Part shown: piece after piece, positions 1 to 6,222 of the stretch | How the letters are laid out: each line of letters opens with the position of its first letter | Position numbering within the stretch: the first letter of the stretch is position 1 | NCBI GenBank assembly: GCA_002702965.1 | Contig: PADE01000194.1 | Coordinates: forward strand, 3,553 to 15,307 | Direction of reading: 5' to 3' | Origin: Planctomycetaceae bacterium | GTDB lineage: Bacteria > Planctomycetota > Planctomycetia > Pirellulales > Pirellulaceae | DNA length: 11,755 nt | Position numbers and translations under genes: made by a program | Notes under the pieces: generated by a model | Databases searched by the model: none | The model's input: only the letters and a program-made list of their open reading frames with translations | What the model was told of the DNA's origin: nothing

Positions 1-1
1 G

Positions 2-937
2 ACCCAACTCGGGAACCAGGGCCATTCGTTCAAAGCGATTCGCGAGTTTTGCGAGTGCATATGGTCGGGAGCGATTGGGGAGGTCCGAGAAGTCCATGCC
101 GTGCAAGCCGCTTTCGGCTACAGCCGGATCGATCAACTGGGACACGTCGACGACGAACACCAGGTGCCCAACACGCTGGATTGGGATTTGTGGCTCGGGC
201 CCGTACCACACCGGAAATACAACCCGGTCTACCATCCCGGGCGTTGGCGGGGCTGGCGGCAGTTCGGGGGCGGGAACATGGGGGATTTTGTCTGCCATAT
301 CGTAGACCCCGTGTTCTGGGCGCTGAATCTCGGAGCCCCCGCGATGGTCGTCGCGGAAGCCGAGGGTTACGATCCTCGTGCGCACGCTGAGACCTTTCCC
401 GCTTCGTCGAAGATCCGTTTCGAGTTCGCAGCGCGCGGCAAACGACCTCCGGTCAGTTTGGTCTGGTACGACGGCGATCGATATCGCCCTCCACACCCCG
501 AGGAATTGAAGCCCGGGGAAGAGTCGATCCCCATTCCGGGCTGGCGGCCTGGCAAACAAGTCGGCGCGCTGGTCGTCGGCGACAAGGGAAAGATCGTGTA
601 CGGTTCACACGGTGCGAAGGATTGGCGGATCATTCCTGATGAAAAAATGAAGGCCTATATGGGAGACCGCAAGAGACAACAAGAGCCCAATGTCGCCGGT
701 CCGCCCGGCAACTTCTCGCACATTGCGGAGTGGATCCGGGCGTGCAAAGGGTGGAGTCCGGCCGGCTCGCATTTTGATTACGGTGGGCCGTTAACTGAAA
801 TCGCGATGATCGGGAACATTGCGTTGCAGATGCTGGGTACCGAGTTGGAGTGGGACGCGGAACACATGATGTTTCCCAATCAACCTCAAGCGAATCAGTA
901 TCTGCACTCTTCCTATCGTGACGGGTGGACGCTGTAG
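2..937 (+). CDS. Gfo/Idh/MocA family oxidoreductase, 3' part (5' end outside window)
   Basis: NAD(P)-dependent oxidoreductase of the Gfo/Idh/MocA family, probably acting on a sugar or cyclitol; the exact substrate cannot be read. The frame is open from the first base of the window with no start, so the N-terminal Rossmann domain with its nucleotide-binding glycines and EKP motif lies upstream. The visible 311 residues start with TQLGNQGHSFKAIREF and continue through the GAIGEVREVH strand, LDWDLWLGP, a WRGWRQFGGGNMGDFVCHIVD stretch (residues about 82-102) that carries the likely catalytic His, and end in ANQYLHSSYRDGWTL. These motifs are typical of the large planctomycete and verrucomicrobial branch, whose members are often exported by the Tat pathway; export cannot be checked here. 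An internal ATG at 101 would truncate a conserved domain and is not the real start. It is followed directly (TAG then ATG) by a doubtful small ORF. Family call is firm, substrate unknown. Confidence 0.93.
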   Translation, partial: TQLGNQGHSFKAIREFCECIWSGAIGEVREVHAVQAAFGYSRIDQLGHVDDEHQVPNTLDWDLWLGPVPHRKYNPVYHPGRWRGWRQFGGGNMGDFVCHIVDPVFWALNLGAPAMVVAEAEGYDPRAHAETFPASSKIRFEFAARGKRPPVSLVWYDGDRYRPPHPEELKPGEESIPIPGWRPGKQVGALVVGDKGKIVYGSHGAKDWRIIPDEKMKAYMGDRKRQQEPNVAGPPGNFSHIAEWIRACKGWSPAGSHFDYGGPLTEIAMIGNIALQMLGTELEWDAEHMMFPNQPQANQYLHSSYRDGWTL

Positions 938-1108
938 ATGTTTTCGTTGTGGGCCGGTGAGGCTCTGGGCGCAGCCGGGTTCGTGCTGTGCGGCGCCGAT
1001 CTGAAGGTCGTGTTCGTGGAGCCACTTTCCAGGGGGCAGGGTGCGGCGGTCAGCAGCGATCCAAGCCGGTGTGCGATCATCGTCATGCACGAGAATCCGA
1101 GGGCGTAA
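938..1108 (+). CDS. Doubtful 56-residue ORF between oxidoreductase and hydrolase
   Basis: An ATG abuts the TAG stop of the upstream oxidoreductase and opens a 56-codon frame ending in TAA three bases before the ATG of the next gene. The product starts MFSLWAGEALGAAGFVLCG and has no family I recognise and no clear signal peptide. The only Shine-Dalgarno candidate is a poor GGGTGG about 10 nt upstream. The tight fit between its neighbours is what would be expected of a coupled small gene, but 171 nt of GC-rich sequence can stay open by chance. It may simply be intergenic spacer. Confidence 0.2.
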   Translation: MFSLWAGEALGAAGFVLCGADLKVVFVEPLSRGQGAAVSSDPSRCAIIVMHENPRA

Positions 1109-1111
1109 CCG

Positions 1112-1831
1112 ATGGCGTTGTTCGAGCGAGATGGAGCCCGTATTTACTACGAGCAGCATGGCACCGGATTCCCGGTTTTGCTGTTCGCGCCGGGCGGGAT
1201 GCGTTCTGCCATACCGTTTTGGGAAGGGTCTCCGTTCAACCCGATCGTCGCGCTGAGTGCGCATTTTCGTGTGATCGCGATGGATCAGCGTAACGCCGGT
1301 CGGTCGACCGCGCCGATCTCTGGCGAACACGGCTGGCACACGTATACCGCTGACCATCTGGCGTTACTCGATCATCTCGATGTCGAACGCACCCATGTGA
1401 TGGGGGGGTGTATCGGTGGTCCGTATTGCCTGGGACTGATGCGGGCGGCTGCGGGACGGGTGGCGTCCGCCGTCCTGCAGCAGAGCATTGGATTAGACGA
1501 CAATCGCCAGTTGTTTTACGAGATGTTCCAGACGTGGGCGGACGCGATCGCAGCCGATCATCCGGAAGCGGACACGGGAGCCTGGGAGAGCTTCAGGTCG
1601 AACATGTACGACGGTGACTTCGATTTTAATGTGGGACGCGAGTTCGTGAGGAACTGCGACGTGCCGATGCTCGTGCTGATGGGCGACGACGCCTACCATC
1701 CACAACGAACGTCTCGGGAAATCGCACAACTCGCACCCCACGCCACGCTTGTCGAACAGTGGAAGTCGCCCGATCAAGACGGCACCGTCGCGATGGTGAT
1801 CGAGTTCCTCAAGTCCCATACGCCAGCATGA
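1112..1831 (+). CDS. Alpha/beta-fold hydrolase with Cys in the nucleophile position
   Basis: Cytoplasmic alpha/beta hydrolase of 239 residues with no signal peptide. Visible elements in order are the first strands with GTGFPVLLFAPGGM (17-30, oxyanion-hole region), VIAMDQRNAGRS (54-65), the nucleophile elbow MGGCIGG (97-103) with Cys100 where most relatives have Ser, and a GDDAYHP loop (191-197) that supplies the candidate acid. The region before the last helix, where the catalytic His is expected, reads KSPDQDGTVAMVIEFL and has no His. The triad is therefore atypical in two positions, and the enzyme may be a Cys-dependent hydrolase like dienelactone hydrolase, a lyase or transferase-like relative, or inactive. 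The start is supported by GAGGG at 1099-1103, 8 nt upstream of ATG. It is probably cotranscribed with the upstream oxidoreductase, 174 nt away on the same strand. Substrate unknown. Confidence 0.88.
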   Translation: MALFERDGARIYYEQHGTGFPVLLFAPGGMRSAIPFWEGSPFNPIVALSAHFRVIAMDQRNAGRSTAPISGEHGWHTYTADHLALLDHLDVERTHVMGGCIGGPYCLGLMRAAAGRVASAVLQQSIGLDDNRQLFYEMFQTWADAIAADHPEADTGAWESFRSNMYDGDFDFNVGREFVRNCDVPMLVLMGDDAYHPQRTSREIAQLAPHATLVEQWKSPDQDGTVAMVIEFLKSHTPA

Positions 1832-1943
1832 GTGCGCCTTGTGGCCTCCGCGCCGTGGAATGGCCGCGTGACGCCGGATGCTGTCGCACCGCAGCCCCTC
1901 GGTCGCGCTGCGTCGGTTGGAAACCATCTCGTTGCAGCGCGGC

Positions 1944-3236
1944 TCAGTCGCTTGGGGTCTGCGACCGCTTCGCAGTCGAGGGGTTGTCGGGCGGGGAAGG
2001 TGTCTCGGACGATCCCGACGGGGTCGCCGTCCCCCCCTGCTCCGCCTCACTTTTCGCCGGGGGTTTGGCCTGCGCGTCGACCGATGGGGGAGCTTGGGGG
2101 TAGTCCGGTTTGAATACGGACTGAATGTAGTGGACCAGAGCCCAGAGATCTTGTTGAGGCATATTGTGATAGTTGGGCATGGGGCCAATATTGGGTCCGC
2201 CGGTGATGATCCGAAACAGATCGCTCGGCGCGGCCCCGCTGAGAAACACCTTGTTGGTCAGATCGCGTGAATTTTGAATGGGGCGGTCCATCTCGTCGTT
2301 CCAATTGTCGAATCCGCCTTCCCACCGCGCCAGTCCGACCGGTTTGGCTTTGGTTCCTTGATGGCAGGCGAGGCACCCGTTCTTGATGAATAGAATGCGC
2401 CCGCGGATCACCGAATCCAACGTCACCGGTGGCGGTTCGCCGATGTCCAACAGCGTGGACTCCTCTGGAGCGGCTTCGGGGTCGAATCGATTGACGATGA
2501 GCTCATCGTAATCGTCGTAGAAATTTGCCAGGCTCTTGACAAATTGGACCAGCGACCAGCGGTCCTGAGCGCTCAGGTGGCGGAACGACGGCATCGTCGA
2601 TCCGTAAAACCCACGCGTCAGCGTGCGGAATAGATCGCTATCGGTCGGAGCCGTACCGTACTGCGTCGAGCGACTCTTGAATTTGCCGTACCAGAAGTTG
2701 CGCGGGAAATTACCCGCGTACCATTGGTGCGTCGCCCCTCCGTTTCCCCGCCCGTACGGACCGTGGCAGTGGCTGCAATGCTGCTGGTACAAGCCGAGCC
2801 CTCGTTCGAGCGTTGGCAGATCGTAATAGAGTGCAAAGATGGCTTCGGGGTCGACCGTGAAGAAGGGGCTGTGTCGCTCGATCATGACGTTCTTTAGCAC
2901 ACCCGCCGTATTGACAAATACCTCTTCGGCACGCTCCAGCGCATCCCGATGTAGCAACAGCGAATCGACCGCATCCTCCGACTTCGCGCGGAGACGCCCG
3001 AGGAAGGTATCGAAATCAGCCACCGCGCTGGCTGGGGGACCGGAGACCGGTGGGTCGTGTTCAAGACGGGGCTGATACCGGTCGGCCGCTGCGGCGGCAG
3101 GCGGGCTGGCCGCGGGAGCGGATGGGCTGCCGCCGGGAGGTGGGGTAGGCGACCCGGCGATGAAAGGGTGTACCCAGACTGAGATCGCCAACAAGATGGC
3201 AACGACGGAGAGAACCGAGTTGGTCAGGTTGTGCAT
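1944..3236 (-). CDS. Membrane-anchored diheme cytochrome c
   Basis: Periplasmic c-type cytochrome of 430 residues, a likely electron carrier between dehydrogenases and the respiratory chain. An N-terminal hydrophobic segment (about 8-28) acts as signal or membrane anchor, followed by an Ala/Pro/Gly-rich linker (29-70). Two cytochrome c domains follow. The first has C154-SH-C157-H158 and candidate axial Met215 in GSTMPSF. The second has C288-LA-C291-H292 and candidate axial Met353 in GPMPNY. The C-terminus (about 380-430) is a Pro/Ser/Lys-rich low-complexity tail. The frame stays open upstream to an ATG at 3479, but those 81 extra residues are Arg/Pro-rich and not protein-like, and the hydrophobic export segment starts right after ATG 3236, so I chose that start. 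No strong Shine-Dalgarno is seen there. It lies 434 nt downstream of a cupredoxin gene on the same strand, which suggests a shared redox role. Resembles diheme subunits seen in planctomycetes; the exact complex is unknown. Confidence 0.92.
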   Translation of the reverse strand: MHNLTNSVLSVVAILLAISVWVHPFIAGSPTPPPGGSPSAPAASPPAAAAADRYQPRLEHDPPVSGPPASAVADFDTFLGRLRAKSEDAVDSLLLHRDALERAEEVFVNTAGVLKNVMIERHSPFFTVDPEAIFALYYDLPTLERGLGLYQQHCSHCHGPYGRGNGGATHQWYAGNFPRNFWYGKFKSRSTQYGTAPTDSDLFRTLTRGFYGSTMPSFRHLSAQDRWSLVQFVKSLANFYDDYDELIVNRFDPEAAPEESTLLDIGEPPPVTLDSVIRGRILFIKNGCLACHQGTKAKPVGLARWEGGFDNWNDEMDRPIQNSRDLTNKVFLSGAAPSDLFRIITGGPNIGPMPNYHNMPQQDLWALVHYIQSVFKPDYPQAPPSVDAQAKPPAKSEAEQGGTATPSGSSETPSPPDNPSTAKRSQTPSD

Positions 3237-3273
3237 GACAAACGAAGTCCGGTAAGAGCAAAATCGGGGATAC

Positions 3274-3291
3274 CCGCGCCGACCGGCGCGG
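3274..3291 (-). promoter_or_regulatory. GC hairpin in the 5' leader of the cytochrome gene
   Basis: A perfect 7-bp inverted repeat, CCGCGCC then GACC then GGCGCGG, lies 37 nt upstream of the cytochrome c start codon. It could form a leader hairpin or be an operator half-site pair. No T-run follows on the minus strand, so it does not look like an intrinsic terminator. Function unknown. Confidence 0.4.
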
Positions 3292-3385
3292 CGGTGAATG
3301 CCGAGCTGCGACGACCTATAATCTACTCCACCGAGGCGGTGCCGGGGACCATCGCGCGGTGCGGAGAGGCGGTGTGGAGGGAGTC

Positions 3386-3405
3386 GCCCAGCGGGTTCGC
3401 TGGGC
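3386..3405 (-). promoter_or_regulatory. 8-bp stem hairpin between cupredoxin and cytochrome genes
   Basis: GCCCAGCG, a GGTT tetraloop and CGCTGGGC form a perfect 8-bp stem. It lies about 265 nt after the cupredoxin stop and 150 nt before the cytochrome start, within a gene-free stretch of 434 nt (3237-3670). No T-run flanks it on either strand. It may terminate or process a transcript crossing the gap. The rest of the gap shows no recognisable gene or RNA; a TATAAT at 3317-3322 is on the plus strand, where no gene follows. Confidence 0.4.
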
Positions 3406-3670
3406 AGGGGCACTTGCTGGCTGTTTGGCTTTCCGGGTAACCCCGCCGCGTCGTCTTTCGCGCGCTGGCCGCTGGTCATCGCACTCGATGGAACAGGCGG
3501 CCCGTTTTCACGTCACACGCGAGCGCCGACCTGCCAGCCGGTGGTGCCTCGCCACGTCTGCGGCGCTCGGATCAGCGCGCAACCCAATGCGAGAACGTCC
3601 CACCGCGCCATCATCGCGGGTTCGTCGGTGCCCCGTTCAGAGTCTCTGGTTCAGCGACCCATCAGCGCGA

Positions 3671-4462
3671 TCAGGCGTTGCCCTTCTTGGTCTTCGGCTG
3701 GAAGGAAAAGTCGACTTTGGAGGAACCATTGGCGTTCACCGTGAACGTGGCCTGTCGTTTCCCAAAATCTTCGTGCCAGACCTCCAGCGTATACTCACCC
3801 GCGGGTAGTCCCTTGATGGTGAACTTGCCGTCCGCGTCGGTTACCGCGTAATAGGGGTGGTCCATGACAAACACAAAGGCCTTCATCCAGCGGTGAATGT
3901 CGCAACCGATTTGCAGCGCTCGCTCCGGCCTGGTGAAAACTTTCTTCCGGTCGGCCGAGTCCGCGGGCTGGGCGATGTTGAAAGGGCGGTTCCTAGAGGC
4001 GTAGGCGCGGACGTTGTGCACCAGCCCATCGCTGTTCCGCAGCAACAGTTCCTGACCGACCCGGACCCCCTGAACGCGAGGACGAAACATGCAGTCTTTC
4101 TGACTGATCATCGCCGCTGTCTTGGGCATGGGATACTTCTTCTTCTTCTCCAGTCCCTTCCTCACATACACGAATGCGTTGGCCAATCCCCCGGCATCGC
4201 TCACAAGCGCGTGCTCCGAGAGCGGAGTCTTATCTCCGTGGAGCTTGATGCACTCATTGGCGGATCCGCCATTTCGGTCCGCTTTGTTTCCCAACATGAC
4301 GATCTTCGTCCGCCGCGGCTTGGGGCCGTCGAACGAGACCACACCGGCGACCGAGGCACCCCCTTCGGTATCCGCGCCCGTATCTTCACCGGTCAGCAAC
4401 AACAGGCCGAGCAGCAGGCAGAGCGCGGCAATCACCCTGAACTTGGTTCGATTCGATTTCAT
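3671..4462 (-). CDS. Exported cupredoxin-type (blue copper) protein with C-terminal regulatory-like domain
   Basis: Periplasmic protein of 263 residues, likely a one-electron carrier. A signal peptide spans about 1-29 (KFRVIAALCLLLGLLLLTG). A beta-rich region starts at ASVAGVVSFDG, with C71 and C124 as a possible disulfide. The type I copper ligands are all visible: His149 (GLVHNVRAY), then Cys187, His190 and Met193 in GCDIHRWM. The C-terminal part (about 203-255), YYAVTDADGKFTIKGLPAGEYTLEVWH, resembles a carboxypeptidase-regulatory-like or SpaA-type beta-sandwich. Such proteins are often labelled methylamine utilization protein in databases, which says little about function. The frame is open upstream to 4729, but the extension is not protein-like. 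ATG 4462 has AAAGG 7 nt upstream and begins the signal peptide, while the in-frame ATG at 4477 has no Shine-Dalgarno. The diheme cytochrome downstream is a plausible partner. Confidence 0.9.
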   Translation of the reverse strand: MKSNRTKFRVIAALCLLLGLLLLTGEDTGADTEGGASVAGVVSFDGPKPRRTKIVMLGNKADRNGGSANECIKLHGDKTPLSEHALVSDAGGLANAFVYVRKGLEKKKKYPMPKTAAMISQKDCMFRPRVQGVRVGQELLLRNSDGLVHNVRAYASRNRPFNIAQPADSADRKKVFTRPERALQIGCDIHRWMKAFVFVMDHPYYAVTDADGKFTIKGLPAGEYTLEVWHEDFGKRQATFTVNANGSSKVDFSFQPKTKKGNA

Positions 4463-4469
4463 GGCGTTG

Positions 4470-4474
4470 CCTTT
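4470..4474 (-). promoter_or_regulatory. Ribosome binding site deciding the cupredoxin start
   Basis: AAAGG on the minus strand, 7 nt before ATG 4462. It favours this start over the in-frame ATG at 4477, which has no such motif. Confidence 0.7.
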
Positions 4475-4565
4475 CATTGAAGAGATGTGAGATTTGTTTA
4501 GAGCATCCGTTTGCAGCCACCCGCATCGATACCGCCGCGCGGGTCCTGTGAGTCGCCGAAATTTT

Positions 4566-4615
4566 AGATCGCCAAGCAGCCGTCCACAAGATGTGGCGTA
4601 GATTTCTGGCGATCT
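4566..4615. promoter_or_regulatory. Nested inverted repeat in the divergent intergenic region
   Basis: Outer arms AGATCGCCA (4566-4574) and TGGCGATCT (4607-4615) are perfect 9-bp inverted repeats. Inside them, nearly centred, CCACA (4584-4588) and TGTGG (4592-4596) pair around AGA. The spacers on the two sides are 9 and 10 nt. The element lies 103 nt upstream of the cupredoxin start and 230 nt upstream of the MFS start, in the 383-nt gap between these divergent genes. It could be an operator bound by a dimeric regulator or a structured RNA leader. The symmetry is seen directly; function is inference. Apart from this and the promoter at 4742-4771, the gap shows no gene. Confidence 0.45.
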
Positions 4616-4741
4616 CAACCGGCGGCGCGAAACCGGAGTCTGACCGATGCGCGGCGACCGATCCGCATCGCTGCGCGACGGTGCACGCCGTGGCGGTCCG
4701 CGGGTGCCCGTTGCGGTGAGTGGGGTCAAGGGGCGCCCAGA

Positions 4742-4771
4742 TTGGCTCGCGCTTCAGGGGGCTGGTATACT
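4742..4771 (+). promoter_or_regulatory. Sigma-70-like promoter for the MFS transporter gene
   Basis: TTGGCT (4742-4747, 4 of 6 to consensus) and TATACT (4766-4771, 5 of 6) are separated by 18 nt. Transcription starting near 4778 would give a leader of about 70 nt before the TTG start. Location and spacing are good; no experiment supports it. Confidence 0.5.
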
Positions 4772-4833
4772 CCCGCGAATCGAGCCTCACCGCATGCGCG
4801 CCACACCCCACCGGGAAAACTCGAACCGAGGTC

Positions 4834-4838
4834 AGGAG
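4834..4838 (+). promoter_or_regulatory. Strong Shine-Dalgarno before a TTG start
   Basis: AGGAG lies 7 nt upstream of TTG 4846. It decides the start of the MFS gene, where no suitable ATG or GTG is present. Confidence 0.8.
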
Positions 4839-4845
4839 TGCCGCG

Positions 4846-6105
4846 TTGCGTTTCTTTTACGGTTGGTTGTTGGTCGGTGTCGCCTGGGTCCTGTACGGCT
4901 TCGGAATCTCTCCCGGCTATTACAGCTGGGGTTTCTTCTCGTCTGAGATCATTGACGACCTGCAACTCACTCGCGCCCAGACCGGCGCGGTGTTCGGCGT
5001 CTTCACTTTCATCTTTAGCGGTATTGGGCCGGTTACCGGCATGGCCATTTCCCGCTGGGGCGCGCGGCGGGTGATGGTGGTCGGCAACCTGATCGCGGCG
5101 CTCGGGTTCTGGCTTGTGAGTACGGCAGACACGGTGTGGGAGTGCTTCGTCTACTACGGTGTCATCGGCGGCATCGGGATCGGATTGAGCACGATCTTGC
5201 CCTGCCAGACCCTGGCGACCAACTGGTTTACGAAGTACCGCGCCCGGGCGGTGGCGACGATCTTCATCGCCGGGGGAATCGTCGGTCGACTGGTGACGCG
5301 ATTCGATGCCGTCATGGTGCAGGAGTATTCCTGGCGCACCGGTTGGCTGATCATCTCGGCTGTGTCGCTATCGCTGGCGTTCTTGGCGGCCGTGTCGGTC
5401 CGCAACAGCCCAGCTGAAGTGGGGCAGCATCCCGACGGGATCGATCCCCCCACCTCGCACGGTCCACTGCCGGCCGAGTCGGGTGAAACGTCCGCCGATG
5501 CGTGGACGCCGGGCGCCGCCATGCGGACGCCGCAGTTCGCGGTTTTGTGCTTGGCCGGCGTCGCGTTTGCCGTTCCTTGGAACGTGACCGTCGGTCACGG
5601 TCGCCTCCACTTGGAGGACCTGGGCCTCTCTACCGACGCCGCCGCTGCCGTCCTGGGCACGATGATACTGGTTTCGATCGCCGGCCGGATGACCGGTGCG
5701 CTGGGCGACCTGCTGGTGCCGGAGAAGGTCCTCGGCTATGCATTGCTGATCGAGGCGATGGGCATGCTGGGATTCTTGATGGCGACCACCGCGAGGATGG
5801 CTTACGCCTCCACCATTTTGATCGCGCTGGGGTTCGGAGCCGCCTACATTTCTTTGACCGTGGTGTTTGCGAAGTTCTTCGGCCGCGTCGCCTTCGCCCA
5901 GACGACCGGGGCCCGGTTCCTGATTTCGGGGATTTTTAATTCCCTTTCGCCGGCGGCAGCCGGGTGGCTGTTCGACACGACCGGTAGCTACCGGATCGCC
6001 TTCACCGTCATTGTCATTCTGACTGCAGGGGGTGGCATCTTCACGTTGCGATTGCGGGCTCCGAGGCCACCGACGGGTAGTGGTTTCGACGGCACCGACG
6101 GGTGA
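4846..6105 (+). CDS. Major facilitator superfamily transporter
   Basis: Inner-membrane secondary transporter of 419 residues, the normal MFS length, with about 12 hydrophobic segments in two blocks of six. The blocks are separated by a hydrophilic loop at about 187-227 rich in Pro, Gly and Asp. The N-terminus RFFYGWLLVG and the long first helix are typical of monocarboxylate/oxalate-type MFS carriers (MCT or OxlT-like). SRWGARRVMVVG (69-80) matches the conserved loop between helices 2 and 3, and NWFTKYRARAVA (126-137) the loop between helices 4 and 5. The TTG start is chosen because of AGGAG 7 nt upstream and because upstream codons do not look protein-like. It heads a plus-strand run with two exported hydrolases, so it may import a small acid or other product they release; the substrate is not evident. 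Confidence 0.92.
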   Translation: MRFFYGWLLVGVAWVLYGFGISPGYYSWGFFSSEIIDDLQLTRAQTGAVFGVFTFIFSGIGPVTGMAISRWGARRVMVVGNLIAALGFWLVSTADTVWECFVYYGVIGGIGIGLSTILPCQTLATNWFTKYRARAVATIFIAGGIVGRLVTRFDAVMVQEYSWRTGWLIISAVSLSLAFLAAVSVRNSPAEVGQHPDGIDPPTSHGPLPAESGETSADAWTPGAAMRTPQFAVLCLAGVAFAVPWNVTVGHGRLHLEDLGLSTDAAAAVLGTMILVSIAGRMTGALGDLLVPEKVLGYALLIEAMGMLGFLMATTARMAYASTILIALGFGAAYISLTVVFAKFFGRVAFAQTTGARFLISGIFNSLSPAAAGWLFDTTGSYRIAFTVIVILTAGGGIFTLRLRAPRPPTGSGFDGTDG

Positions 6106-6180
6106 CAACCACCGCCGTCGGTCCCTCGCAGGTGGGATGTAGGTTTGCGCTGAGCTTGGTGGCGTGGCCGAGGTGGTTGT
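6105..6180 (+). other. Long-loop inverted repeat after the MFS gene
   Basis: ACAACCACC (6105-6113) and GGTGGTTGT (6172-6180) are perfect 9-bp inverted arms 58 nt apart, within the gap between the MFS and CocE genes. No T-run follows. It could bracket an RNA structure or an operator, or be chance in GC-rich sequence. Confidence 0.25.
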
Positions 6181-6222
6181 GCCATCATAAGCGGCACCCG
6201 GCCCCTCACAGTGGGACGAACC

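Noticed and set aside
3317..3322. TATAAT as a promoter -10 element
   Set aside because: It reads on the plus strand, where no gene follows for over 1.5 kb, and no -35 element is at the right distance.
3237..3479. N-terminal extension of the diheme cytochrome to ATG 3479
   Set aside because: The 81 extra residues are Arg/Pro-rich and would bury the export segment that starts at ATG 3236.
4463..4729. N-terminal extension of the cupredoxin to ATG 4729
   Set aside because: The extension is not protein-like, and ATG 4462 has a Shine-Dalgarno and starts a clean signal peptide.
4812..4841. tRNA T-arm-like GGTTCGAG on the minus strand
   Set aside because: Flanking bases do not form the T-stem or an acceptor stem, and no anticodon arm is present at the right distance.
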